A stretch of 64,000 bases of DNA. Source: Pandoraea bronchicola (lineage in GTDB: Bacteria; Pseudomonadota; Gammaproteobacteria; Burkholderiales; Burkholderiaceae). The translations under genes were made by a program, and so were the position numbers. Where the stretch lies: the NCBI RefSeq assembly GCF_902459805.1, contig NZ_CABPST010000005.1, forward strand, positions 248,001-312,000, in the 5' to 3' direction. This document shows positions 36,496-46,052 of the stretch, piece after piece (position 1 is the stretch's first letter; each line of letters starts with the position of its first letter). A model generated the notes under the pieces. That model saw only the letters and a program-made list of their open reading frames with translations. It was not told the origin of the DNA and did not search any database.

Positions 36496-37653
36496 ATGTT
36501 CCGTTACTTTCCGACAAATTACGTCTGGAATCTGTCCGTCAATCTGGCCATCGAAATGGGCGCGCGCATGGGCGAGATCGAAACGATCTGCGCACCGCTA
36601 CAAGAAGCCGCCAAACAACCCGATGCACAGGGCACGCGCGCTTTTCGCGAAGCGTGGGTAGCCATGGCCGACCGGCTGCACGAGCTTGCCACCGAAGACG
36701 AGGCACGCGGGCGGCAACTCTCGGCCGGAGAGAAATATAAGCGTGCGAGCGCTTATTTGATCACTTGCGAGCGCATGCTTGCGCACGACGCGCCTGGGCG
36801 TGTCGATCTTTACCAACGCGCACTGAAGTCGTTTGCCATTGGTATCGGGCTCACGGGCGAGAACTGCCAGCGCGTGGAGATACCGTATGGCGAAGGGCAT
36901 CTCTCGGCGTTGCTCGTACGCGCGCCGCGCGTGAAGCGTGCGCCGGTGCTCGTGCAGGTCAACGGGCTGGACTCGATGAAGGAGATGAAGTACCTCGTCG
37001 GCTTGCCCGCGTGGCTAGCCGAGCGTGGCGTGTCATCGCTCATCGTCGATCAGCCCGGCACCGGCGAGGCGCTTCGCTTGCACGGCATGCACGCGCGCTT
37101 TGATGCCGAACACTGGGCGAGCCGCGTGGTTGACTGGCTAGAGACGCGCGAGGATATCGACGCGCAGCGCATCGGCATGGAAGGCGTCTCGCTGGGCGGT
37201 TACTACTGCCCGCGCGCGGTGGCGTTCGAGCCCCGCTTTGCGTGCGGCGTGGCGTGGGGGGCCAACCACGACTGGCGCGACGTGCAAAAGAAGCGCCTGC
37301 AGCGCGAGGGCGACTTCCCTGTGCCGCACTACTGGAATCACGTGTGCTGGGTCTGGGGTGCAAAGGACATTGACGATTTCATGCGCATCGCCGAGGACGT
37401 GCATCTCGATGGAGTGCTCGATCGAATTCGAGTGCCGTTTCTCGTCACGCACGGCGAGCGTGACTCGCAAATCCCACTGTCGTGGGCGCATCGCACGTAC
37501 GAGCAACTGGTCAATAGCCCCAAGCGCGAGCTGAAGATCTTCACCGATCGGGAGGGCGGTGTGCAGCATGCGAGCTTCGATAACTCGATCAACGCGGGCC
37601 ACTACATCGCCGACTGGGTCGCGGAAACGCTAGGCGGCCACACCCGTCGCTAA
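36496..37653 (+). CDS. Alpha/beta hydrolase, FrsA / 2,6-dihydroxypseudooxynicotine hydrolase-like
   Basis: The 385-residue enzyme has a helical N-terminal cap region (about residues 1–140) and an alpha/beta-hydrolase core with the nucleophile motif GVSLGGYY (Ser near residue 235), a downstream Asp region (THGERDSQIPLSWA) and His in GVQHASFD. The extended N-terminus is shared with C–C bond hydrolases such as 2,6-dihydroxypseudooxynicotine hydrolase and with FrsA-like proteins. In this operon it may cleave a ring-attached acyl chain or a meta-cleavage product. Fifty-two bases separate it from the channel gene. Confidence 0.8.
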   Translation: MFRYFPTNYVWNLSVNLAIEMGARMGEIETICAPLQEAAKQPDAQGTRAFREAWVAMADRLHELATEDEARGRQLSAGEKYKRASAYLITCERMLAHDAPGRVDLYQRALKSFAIGIGLTGENCQRVEIPYGEGHLSALLVRAPRVKRAPVLVQVNGLDSMKEMKYLVGLPAWLAERGVSSLIVDQPGTGEALRLHGMHARFDAEHWASRVVDWLETREDIDAQRIGMEGVSLGGYYCPRAVAFEPRFACGVAWGANHDWRDVQKKRLQREGDFPVPHYWNHVCWVWGAKDIDDFMRIAEDVHLDGVLDRIRVPFLVTHGERDSQIPLSWAHRTYEQLVNSPKRELKIFTDREGGVQHASFDNSINAGHYIADWVAETLGGHTRR

Positions 37654-37699
37654 TGCCTGAGTCGATGCCCCCCATTCTTTCCCAAGCCGGAATGCTTTC

Positions 37700-38662
37700 A
37701 TGAACATCCTCGGACTCGAATATCTTGTGTTCGGCGTGGACGACCTCGCCAGTACTACCCAATATCTGATCGACTACGGCCTCGTCGCACAGCAGGGCCC
37801 CGGCGAAGCCGGGCGTTTTTGTGCACTTGACGGCACCGCCATCGAAGTGTGGCCCGCCACCGACGCGCGTTTGCCCCCGGCACTGGGCACCGCGAGTCAA
37901 CTGCGAAAAACGGTTTATGGCGTGGCTGCACCCCAGGATCTCGTGACCATCGCCGAGACGTTGCGGCGCGATCGCGAAGTGCGCGTACTCGCCGACGGCT
38001 CACTTGAGACCGTCGACGATATGGGCTTCGCGCTGGGTTTCGTCGTCACCCGGAGAAAAAAGCTAGAACTTCCGGCCGAAGCGATCAACGCGCCGGGGGC
38101 GCCAGCGCAACGCCGGCCCAACGTTGTCGCTGTGCGCGACGATATGCCGCTCACTCCGCGCACGCTCTCGCATGTGGTCTATTTCGTGCCCGACGCTGCC
38201 CGTGCCGAAGCGTTCTACGTCGAGCGCCTGGGCTTTCGCTGCACCGATCGCTTCGAGGGCGTGGGAGGGTTCCTGCGCCCGGCCGGCACGCTCGATCACC
38301 ACACGCTCTTCTTTATCCAGACGCCGCCATTCATGAAGGGATGCGAGCACTTCACGTTCCACATGGGCGGCCCGACCGAACTGATGGAGGCCGGCACGCG
38401 TTTCGTGGCAAAAGGCTATCAGTCGTTCTGGGGCCCGGGCCGTCACCGCTTCGGTTCGAACTGGTTCTGGTACTTCAATAGTCCCCTGGGGTGCCATGTC
38501 GAGTATGACGCCGACATGGACCAGCACGACGACGAGTGGCGTGCACGCAGTGCGCCGATGAGTGCCGATGCTTCGCAACTGTTTTTGCTGCAGTCGCGCG
38601 AGAAATGGGTACCGGGCGGCGCGCCTGGAGGCAGTGCCGCGCCCAGGGTTGGACCTGCCTGA
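37700..38662 (+). CDS. VOC family protein, extradiol dioxygenase-like, two domains
   Basis: The 320-residue protein consists of two vicinal-oxygen-chelate modules: a degenerate N-terminal one (LEYLVFGVDDLASTTQYLID) and a metal-binding C-terminal one. Candidate iron ligands are His in LSHVVYFVPD (near residue 157), His in LDHHTLFF (near 201) and Glu in GCHVEYDADMD (near 268), the 2-His-1-Glu facial triad of type I extradiol dioxygenases. It would cleave a hydroxylated ring. The tail after residue 290 is low-complexity. Substrate unknown. Confidence 0.8.
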   Translation: MNILGLEYLVFGVDDLASTTQYLIDYGLVAQQGPGEAGRFCALDGTAIEVWPATDARLPPALGTASQLRKTVYGVAAPQDLVTIAETLRRDREVRVLADGSLETVDDMGFALGFVVTRRKKLELPAEAINAPGAPAQRRPNVVAVRDDMPLTPRTLSHVVYFVPDAARAEAFYVERLGFRCTDRFEGVGGFLRPAGTLDHHTLFFIQTPPFMKGCEHFTFHMGGPTELMEAGTRFVAKGYQSFWGPGRHRFGSNWFWYFNSPLGCHVEYDADMDQHDDEWRARSAPMSADASQLFLLQSREKWVPGGAPGGSAAPRVGPA

Positions 38663-38704
38663 TATGACAGTACGTCAATCAACGCTCTGCGCCGGAGCTT
38701 GCCT

Positions 38705-39064
38705 GTGAATCCGCCGATCTTTCTTGTGCATCTTGACGCCATGGCGGACCCCGGTGCGCGCGGGTTTGATCCGCACGGTGCGGGGCACGACACGATGTTC
38801 GTCGTGCGCAGCGGGACCCAGGTGCGAGCGTGGCGCAACGCATGCCCTCACTACGGTGATACGCCAATGGCCTGGCGCAAGGACGCCTATCTGAACCACG
38901 ACGGCTCGCGCATCGTGTGCCATGCCCACGCCGCGCAGTTCGATCTGGTCAGCGGCGCGTGCCTGGCAGGGCCGTGTCTGGGCCAGTCGCTTACGCAACT
39001 CGCACTGCACGTCAACGCCCAGGGCGAAGTGTTTCTGGTCGCATCCGACGCCGGCGTACCTTAA
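38705..39064 (+). CDS. Rieske-type [2Fe-2S] ferredoxin
   Basis: The 119-residue protein carries one Rieske centre: CPHYGDTPMAW and, 26 residues on, CHAHAAQF, giving Cys-X-His and Cys-X2-His ligands. It has no oxygenase catalytic domain. I choose the GTG at 38705 because GGAG is then seven bases upstream; a TTG two codons earlier overlaps that site. A 14-codon frame from 38664 ends in the overlapping GTGA and could couple translation. The protein probably supplies electrons to a partner in the operon, but no cognate ferredoxin reductase or Rieske oxygenase is encoded here. Confidence 0.85.
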   Translation: MNPPIFLVHLDAMADPGARGFDPHGAGHDTMFVVRSGTQVRAWRNACPHYGDTPMAWRKDAYLNHDGSRIVCHAHAAQFDLVSGACLAGPCLGQSLTQLALHVNAQGEVFLVASDAGVP

Positions 39065-39118
39065 CCCGCCGACGTGTCACAAACGCAAAAAAAGAAACGT
39101 GGAACAAGGAGACATCGA

Positions 39119-40249
39119 ATGGATATGACGACCCAACGCCTGCTCGTAATAGGCGGCGGTTTCTCGGGCATGGCCACGGCCATCGAATGCGCCAAGCGGG
39201 GCATGCAGGTCGATCTGGTGGAGATCGACCAGGATTGGCGCTCCTACGGCGCGGGCATCAGCATCAGCGGCCCCACGTTGCGTGCGCTGCGCACACTCGG
39301 CGTGCTCGACGCCTTTCTCGAGCGCGGGGCGGCCACCGACGGCCTGAAACTGTTTGCTCCGCATGGCGCGCCGATTGCGCAGATCCCCACACCACGTCTG
39401 GCGGGTGACGAGGTGCCCGGCGGTGGCGCGATCATGCGTCCGATACTGGCCGACATTCTCGCCAAGGCCACGCTGGCTGCGGGCGTGAATGTCACACTCG
39501 GCGCCACCTTCACCAGCCTGTTGGCCGACGGCGAGGAGGTTGAGGTCGCATTCACGGACGGCAAACAAGGCCGCTACGACATGGTCGTGGGCGCCGACGG
39601 CCTGTACTCCAAAGTTCGCGAGACCCTCTTTGCCGATGCCGAACCGCCACGCTATACCGGTCAGGGCGTGTGGCGCGCCATCGTGCCGCGCCCGGAAGAC
39701 GTAGCGGGCACGGAAATGTGGCTCGGCGCACGCGTGAAGGCCGGCATCAACCCGGTCTCACGCGAGCAGATGTATTTGTTTGTGACCGAAGACGCTCCCA
39801 CACGCAGCTTCATCGATCCGCAGCAAGCGCCGGACATGCTCAAGGCGCTGCTTGCCGATTTTTCCGCGCCGCGCCTGCAGGCCATTCGCGCAGCGATCGA
39901 CGAACGCGCGTCGGTGATCTACCGGCCGCTTGAGCGACTGCTGTTACCTCGCCCGTGGCATCAGGGCCGCATCGTGCTCGTCGGCGATGCCGTTCACGCC
40001 ACCACACCGCACATGGCTTCGGGCGCCGGCATCGGCATCGAAGATGCGATTGTGTTGGCAGAGGAACTCGCGCGCGCCGCAACGATGCTCGACGCGATCA
40101 TGGCGTTCGAGGCGCGTCGCTGGGACCGCTGCCGGATTGTCGTCGAGAACTCGGCGCGGCTGGGCGAGATCGAGATTGCCCGCGGTGACCGTGCCGAGCA
40201 CGAGCGCATCATGCGCGAGACGCACCAGTATCTGGCGCAAGCCATCTGA
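39119..40249 (+). CDS. FAD-dependent aromatic monooxygenase (UbiH/PHBH family)
   Basis: The 376-residue flavoprotein shows the three signatures of class A hydroxylases: dinucleotide fold GGGFSGMATAIECAKRG (about residues 10–26), DMVVGADGLYSKVR (near 155–168) and GRIVLVGDAVHATTPHMASGAGIGIEDA (near 283–310, quoted in part by its core GDAVHATTP). It would add a hydroxyl group to an activated ring using NAD(P)H and oxygen. AAGGAGA lies seven bases before the ATG. In this operon it likely prepares the ring for the VOC dioxygenase. Confidence 0.9.
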   Translation: MDMTTQRLLVIGGGFSGMATAIECAKRGMQVDLVEIDQDWRSYGAGISISGPTLRALRTLGVLDAFLERGAATDGLKLFAPHGAPIAQIPTPRLAGDEVPGGGAIMRPILADILAKATLAAGVNVTLGATFTSLLADGEEVEVAFTDGKQGRYDMVVGADGLYSKVRETLFADAEPPRYTGQGVWRAIVPRPEDVAGTEMWLGARVKAGINPVSREQMYLFVTEDAPTRSFIDPQQAPDMLKALLADFSAPRLQAIRAAIDERASVIYRPLERLLLPRPWHQGRIVLVGDAVHATTPHMASGAGIGIEDAIVLAEELARAATMLDAIMAFEARRWDRCRIVVENSARLGEIEIARGDRAEHERIMRETHQYLAQAI

Positions 40250-40263
40250 GCCGGGAGAGCACG

Positions 40264-41487
40264 ATGGACCCCCAAACGATTGCGCCTGCAACCTCGCTCG
40301 ACGTGGCGTCAGGCACACCGGCTCGCTTGCGCAGGTTCGGCGTGTTGTCGCTGATGATTGCGCACTGTGCCGGCATGATTGATCTCGTCGCATTGCCACT
40401 GTGGATCTCGACGCTGGTGAGCCACTACGGCCTCGACCCACAGCGCGCAGGCGCGCTGCCCACACTGTTTCTCGCCGGCGTGGTACTGAGCAGCATCGCT
40501 TGCTCCCCGCTGCTCGCGCGCCTGTCCGCGCGGTCGATCGTGCCTGCGGGCTTTGCGATCGCTGCCGCCGCGTTCTTCGTCGCACGCACGACGAGCCTCT
40601 TCCCGGCGATAGCGGCCTTGCATGCCGTCGCGGGTCTGGCGGTAGGCGCAAGCCTGAGCCTGACTCACGGCATCATCGGCCGCAGTGAGCGTCCGCACCG
40701 CGTGTTTGCGCTGGCAGGACTGAGCTTGGGGCTAACCTCGATCGTGTTTCTAGGCATATCGCAACCGCTCATTCAGGCGCACGGGGGCGGCATGTTCTTC
40801 ACGATCCTTTGCGTGGTCATGAGTTTGGCCGCGCTGGTCAGCGCGATCGGTCTTCCCTTCACGACGGTGGCGGCATCGTCCGCTGTCACCGGGGCCGCCA
40901 ATGATATGGCGCACGTTTCCAAGCCGGGGCTTGCCGCTCACGTCTGGTTCGGGATCGGCGGGGTGAGCGCCATGGCGCTTACCCAGGCGATGCTGATCAG
41001 TTTTGTCGTGCACATCGGCACCGTGCGCGGCTTTGGCGAGACGGCCATTACCGCCGTGCTGATCACGCTCGGGATGATCAATCTCGTACCCGCGCCAGCC
41101 GCTGCGTTGCTCGAGCGGCGCCTGAATGCCCGCGTCGTGTTGCTCATCGGCCCCGTCGTGCAGGCCGTGCTGGGCATGCTCATCACCGCAGACACCGGGT
41201 TTGCCGCGTGGGCGGTGGCCAGCGCAATGCTCTCCGCGGTGATGATCTTTTGCCACACCTTCGCTTTTGGGCTGCTCGCGCGGCTTGATCCCACTGGGCG
41301 AGCTGTGGCGGCCACGCCCGCCATGGTGATGACCGGTGCGGCCATCGGGCCGTTGCTCGGCGGCACGCTGGTCAAGTTCGTTTCGCTCGCGAGCCTTGGT
41401 TACGCCGGCATGCTCTTCGGCGCCGTTGCCCTGATCTGCTTCTCACGCATTCCCCATTGTCACGGCCAGTCGGAGGCCTCCAAGTGA
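40264..41487 (+). CDS. MFS transporter
   Basis: The 407-residue protein has about twelve hydrophobic segments in two six-helix halves with a central hydrophilic loop around residues 205–222, the major facilitator pattern. Charged signature motifs are weak, so the subfamily is unclear. Its location between monooxygenase and cyclase genes, 14 bases after the former and overlapping the latter by four, indicates transport of the pathway's substrate or intermediate across the inner membrane. Confidence 0.85.
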   Translation: MDPQTIAPATSLDVASGTPARLRRFGVLSLMIAHCAGMIDLVALPLWISTLVSHYGLDPQRAGALPTLFLAGVVLSSIACSPLLARLSARSIVPAGFAIAAAAFFVARTTSLFPAIAALHAVAGLAVGASLSLTHGIIGRSERPHRVFALAGLSLGLTSIVFLGISQPLIQAHGGGMFFTILCVVMSLAALVSAIGLPFTTVAASSAVTGAANDMAHVSKPGLAAHVWFGIGGVSAMALTQAMLISFVVHIGTVRGFGETAITAVLITLGMINLVPAPAAALLERRLNARVVLLIGPVVQAVLGMLITADTGFAAWAVASAMLSAVMIFCHTFAFGLLARLDPTGRAVAATPAMVMTGAAIGPLLGGTLVKFVSLASLGYAGMLFGAVALICFSRIPHCHGQSEASK

Positions 41488-42287
41488 AAGTCAAACGCCG
41501 CTTCATCGATCTGTCGATCTATCTCGAAAACGACGTGCTCTCGGACCCACCGCCCCTGGCGCCGAAAATCACGTACCAGAAGCACGCCGACACGCTGCCC
41601 GAGTTCATGGCCATGCTGCCGGGTACACGGGCCGAGGACTACCCTGATGGCGAGGCCGCCGCTGCGGAATGGGTCACGCTGACCACCCATAGCGGCACGC
41701 ATCTCGACGCGCCGTGGCACTTTCACTCCACCATGGACGCGCGCCTGGGACAGGTCAAGCCGTCGATCACGATCGACCAAGTGCCGCTCGAGTGGTGTTT
41801 CCAAAGTGGCGTGAAGCTCGATTTTCGTCATTTCCCCGACGGTTATGTCGTCACCGCTGCGGACGTGGCCGCCGAGCTCGAGCGTATCGGGCACACGCTC
41901 TCGCCACTGGACATCGTGCTGGTCAACACACGCGCCGGTAGCCGCTACGGGCACGCCGACTATGTGAGCGTGGGTTGCGGCATGGGTCATGAGGCAACGT
42001 TGTTTTTGCTCGAGCGAGGAGTCCGTCTGACGGGGACCGACGCGTGGAGCTGGGACGCGCCGTTCAGCTACACGGCAGCGCGTGTCGCGCAGACCGGCGA
42101 CAAATCGCTCATCTGGGAGGGGCACAAGGCCGGACGCGAGATCGGGTACTGCCATCTCGAAAAACTGCACAATCTCGAAGCGCTGCCTGCCTTCGGTTTT
42201 ACCGTGAGCTGTTTCCCTCATAAGATTCGTGCCGCTTCGGCGGGCTGGACGCGAGCGGTCGCCATTCTGGAAGAGGTGGATCAATGA
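41484..42287 (+). CDS. Cyclase family metal-dependent hydrolase (kynurenine formamidase-like fold)
   Basis: The 267-residue protein carries the family's metal motif HSGTHLDAPWHF (about residues 73–84; consensus HxGTHxDxPxH), followed by a distal His/Glu segment (GMGHEATLFLLERGVRLTGTDAW). Relatives hydrolyse N-formylkynurenine, isatin or cyclic amides and lactones. Here it may open a cyclic or amide intermediate. The start is the GTG overlapping the MFS stop, with GGAGG six bases upstream; it overlaps the next gene by ATGA. Confidence 0.88.
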   Translation: MKVKRRFIDLSIYLENDVLSDPPPLAPKITYQKHADTLPEFMAMLPGTRAEDYPDGEAAAAEWVTLTTHSGTHLDAPWHFHSTMDARLGQVKPSITIDQVPLEWCFQSGVKLDFRHFPDGYVVTAADVAAELERIGHTLSPLDIVLVNTRAGSRYGHADYVSVGCGMGHEATLFLLERGVRLTGTDAWSWDAPFSYTAARVAQTGDKSLIWEGHKAGREIGYCHLEKLHNLEALPAFGFTVSCFPHKIRAASAGWTRAVAILEEVDQ

Positions 42288-43297
42288 AATTCGCTACCCT
42301 CGCCAATGGCACCCGCGATGGACAACTGCTGATCGTCTCGCGTGACCTCACGAGAGCCGTGCCGGCCGACGGCATTGCGTCAAGTCTGATCGAGGCGATC
42401 GAGCGCTGGGAGGACGTCGAGCCCGCCCTGCGGCAACGCTACGATGCGCTCAACGACACACGCAACGCTGCGCACAGCCGGCAAGCGCGGGCGTTCGATG
42501 CGCGCGCCTGCGCCGCCCCACTACCGCGCAGCCCTCAATGGTGCGACGCATCGGCCTTCCTCAATCACGGCCGTTTGATGGAGCGGGCATTCAACACGGC
42601 CCCGATCCCGGACTTCGACACGATTCCCCTTATGTATCAGGGCGCGAGTGACGATTTTCTGGGGCCTTGCGTCGATGTGCCCCAAGCGAGCGAGGCCGAC
42701 GGCATCGACTTCGAGGGAGAATTTGGCGTGGTGGTCGATCGCGTGCCGATGGGGGTCAGCGCTTTGGACGCGCTCGCGCATGTGCGGTTGCTTGTGCAGA
42801 TCAATGACTGGAGCTTGCGGGCGCTAGGTCCGCGCGAAATGCGCACGGGCTTTGGCTTCTTGCAAGCCAAGCCCTCCACGAGCTTTGCCCCGATCGCGCT
42901 CACCCCCGACGAGCTAGGGACCGACTGGCGCGACGGCCGGGTGCATCTGCGTTTGCATGTGCAGCGCAACGATGAATGGATCGGGCAGCCCAGCGGTAGC
43001 GAGATGAACTTCGATTTTGGCAGGCTTATCGCCCATGCCGCGCGCACGCGCCAACTGAGTCCAGGTACGATCATCGGCTCGGGCACGGTCTCGAACGCTG
43101 CGCGCGAAGCTGGCTCGGCATGCCTGGCCGAATGCCGCGGCATCGAGATTTTGGAGCATGGCGAAGCCCGCACCCGCTATCTGGCGTTTGGCGAACGCGT
43201 GAGGATGGCGGCGCTCGACGCCACCGGCCACGCCCCGTTTGGAAACATCGACCAGCAGATCGTGCCGGGATGTTCAGGGGGTACTGAGGCGCGTTAG
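42284..43297 (+). CDS. Fumarylacetoacetate hydrolase family protein
   Basis: The 337-residue protein has the FAH fold, with metal-binding acidic residues in the segment ADGIDFEGEFGVVVDRVPMG (Glu/Glu/Asp near residues 142–150), VQINDWSLRALGPREM and GTIIGSGTVSNA. The N-terminal 100 residues match the extra domain seen in fumarylacetoacetase-like proteins of this size. Such enzymes hydrolyse or decarboxylate acylpyruvates from ring cleavage. It is the last gene of the catabolic operon; 92 bases without a clear terminator separate it from a convergent gene. Confidence 0.9.
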   Translation: MKFATLANGTRDGQLLIVSRDLTRAVPADGIASSLIEAIERWEDVEPALRQRYDALNDTRNAAHSRQARAFDARACAAPLPRSPQWCDASAFLNHGRLMERAFNTAPIPDFDTIPLMYQGASDDFLGPCVDVPQASEADGIDFEGEFGVVVDRVPMGVSALDALAHVRLLVQINDWSLRALGPREMRTGFGFLQAKPSTSFAPIALTPDELGTDWRDGRVHLRLHVQRNDEWIGQPSGSEMNFDFGRLIAHAARTRQLSPGTIIGSGTVSNAAREAGSACLAECRGIEILEHGEARTRYLAFGERVRMAALDATGHAPFGNIDQQIVPGCSGGTEAR

Positions 43298-43389
43298 GCG
43301 TTTGACCGGAGGCAGAGCCGCGCGACGCGTCGCAGTGCCGACGCGGTCGCGAGCAATATCGCGCCCCTGGAACGGTTCACCCTTGTGCG

Positions 43390-44478
43390 TCACGATGAGT
43401 GCTCCGTCCCCAGCCCGGCCGCAGCGTCGCCGAGCGTCGCCATGTCGATGACGAAGCGGTACTTCACATCGCCCGCGACGGTGCGGTCATAGGCGGCGTT
43501 GACATCCTTCATCGCGATCGTCTCGATGTCGCAGACAATGTTGTGCTCGCCGCAGAAATCGAGCATTTCCTGCGTCTCGGGAAGGCCGCCGATCAGCGAC
43601 CCCGCCATCGACCTCCGCCTGAAGATGAACGGAACGCCGCTGGTATGCGTCAACGTCTCGACGGCGCCGACGATGACCATCGTCCCGTCGCGCTTCAGGA
43701 GGTTCATATAGGGGTCGGTATCATGGCCGACCGGGATCGTGTTGAGCAGGAAGTCGAAGGAACTGGCGGCCTGCGCCATCGCGTCGGCGTCTTTCGAAAT
43801 CAGAACATCGTGCGCGCCTAGCTTCTTTGCGTCGTGGCCCTTGGCCGGCGACGTCGTGATCATCACGACATGCGCCCCCATTGCATGGGCGAACTTCACT
43901 CCCATATGGCCCAGGCCCCCGAGTCCGATAATGCCGACTTTCTGACCTGCGCCCACTTTCCAGTGCTTGAGCGGAGAATACGTGGTCACGCCTGCGCATA
44001 GTAGTGGCGCAGCAGCAGCGGGGTCGAGATGCTCGGGGATGCGCAGCACGAACCGCTCATCGACGATGATCTTGTTGGCATAGCCGCCGAAGGTGAAGTC
44101 ATGCGCCGTGCCGCCAATGGTGTCTTCGCTGTTGTAGGTTGCCGTGAAGCCGTTCTCGCAATATTGCTCGAGCCCGTCATAACACGACGTGCAGTGGCGG
44201 CAGCTATCGACAAGACAGCCGACGCCCACAAGGTCGCCCACCTTGTATTTTGTGACCGTATCGCCGACGGCTGACACCCGGCCGACGATTTCATGGCCCG
44301 GCACAAATGGATAGTGCGTACCGCCCCATTCGTTACGGGCCGAGTGAATATCGGAATGACAGATGCCGCAAAACTGGATATCGATCGAGACGTCCTCCGG
44401 CCTGAGCTCGCGCCGCTCGAAACTGAAGGGGACGAGTTGGGATTCAGCGGATTGTGCGGCGAAACCGAATGCTTTCAT
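43390..44478 (-). CDS. Zinc-dependent NAD(P) alcohol dehydrogenase (YahK / cinnamyl alcohol dehydrogenase type)
   Basis: The 362-residue MDR enzyme has both zinc sites: catalytic (CGICHSDIHSARNEWG near residues 37–52, GHEIVG near 62, and a later Cys) and structural (CRHCTSCYDGLEQYC near 93–107). The cofactor motif is GLGGLGHMG, and the residues after it suggest NADP. The family reduces aldehydes broadly. AGGAG precedes the ATG. It ends a minus-strand group with an aldo/keto reductase (66 bases away) and a cupin gene, a set often found next to a LysR gene. Confidence 0.93.
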   Translation of the reverse strand: MKAFGFAAQSAESQLVPFSFERRELRPEDVSIDIQFCGICHSDIHSARNEWGGTHYPFVPGHEIVGRVSAVGDTVTKYKVGDLVGVGCLVDSCRHCTSCYDGLEQYCENGFTATYNSEDTIGGTAHDFTFGGYANKIIVDERFVLRIPEHLDPAAAAPLLCAGVTTYSPLKHWKVGAGQKVGIIGLGGLGHMGVKFAHAMGAHVVMITTSPAKGHDAKKLGAHDVLISKDADAMAQAASSFDFLLNTIPVGHDTDPYMNLLKRDGTMVIVGAVETLTHTSGVPFIFRRRSMAGSLIGGLPETQEMLDFCGEHNIVCDIETIAMKDVNAAYDRTVAGDVKYRFVIDMATLGDAAAGLGTEHSS

Positions 44479-44544
44479 GGTAATGCTCCTGTTGCTTGCG
44501 AGGCCTGTAGCGATCGAGCCACCGTCGGGCAAGATCACCGCCGG

Positions 44545-45540
<996 letters not shown>

Positions 45541-45954
45541 TTATCGGTTTGCGGCCGCGCCGGCCTCATATTGCGCATCCGTCACCTTTTCCATCCAGGC
45601 GACGGGGCTGCCGTTCTGCGATTCGGCGATTGCGATGTGCGTCATCGCCGTGGTCGCCGTTGCACCATGCCAGTGCCTTTCTCCCGGCGCGATCCAGACG
45701 ATATCGCCCGGTCTGATTTCCTGGACCGGTTCGCCTTCGCGCTGCACCCAGCCGAGGCCGGCCGTCACGATCAGCGTTTGGCCGAGCGGGTGCGTGTGCC
45801 AGGCGGTTCGCGCGCCGGGCTCGAATGTCACGGTTGCACCGCCAATTCGGGCAGGCGCCTCGCCAGCGAATGGCGCGTCGATCCTGGCGGTTCCCGTGAA
45901 ATACTCGGCCGGTCCCTTTGCGGAAGGTTGCGAACCGCATTTTTGGATGTCCAT
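45541..45954 (-). CDS. Cupin domain protein
   Basis: The 137-residue single cupin has metal ligands in [14 protein letters not shown] (two His and Gln) and in PGERHWHGA (His). The sequence resembles the small cupins often annotated as mandelonitrile lyase-like or carboxymuconolactone decarboxylase-associated. Enzyme activity is not established. AGGAG eight bases before the ATG decides the start; the frame is open upstream. It is the first gene of the minus-strand group and is divergent from the LysR gene, the usual arrangement for such modules. Confidence 0.9.
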   Translation of the reverse strand: MDIQKCGSQPSAKGPAEYFTGTARIDAPFAGEAPARIGGATVTFEPGARTAWHTHPLGQTLIVTAGLGWVQREGEPVQEIRPGDIVWIAPGERHWHGATATTAMTHIAIAESQNGSPVAWMEKVTDAQYEAGAAANR

Positions 45955-45966
45955 GAGCGCTCCTGC

Positions 45967-45987
45967 ATTGATAGATCGACTTTCAAT
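45967..45987. promoter_or_regulatory. Candidate LysR operator, ATTGA-N11-TCAAT
   Basis: A perfect 5-base inverted repeat with 11 bases between halves lies in the 98-base gap between the cupin gene and the LysR gene, close to the cupin start. The T-N11-A spacing is that of classical LysR boxes. Dyad and position support it; no binding data can be read. Confidence 0.5.
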
Positions 45988-46052
45988 GTAGCAGCGCAGC
46001 TTCGCGCGATTAAGAGCTAGAATCGGCATGAAGTTAGAAGACAGGCTTATCA

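Noticed and set aside
38664-38708. Fourteen-codon frame between the VOC and Rieske genes as a gene
   Set aside because: Too short and without a ribosome site; at most it couples translation into the Rieske start.
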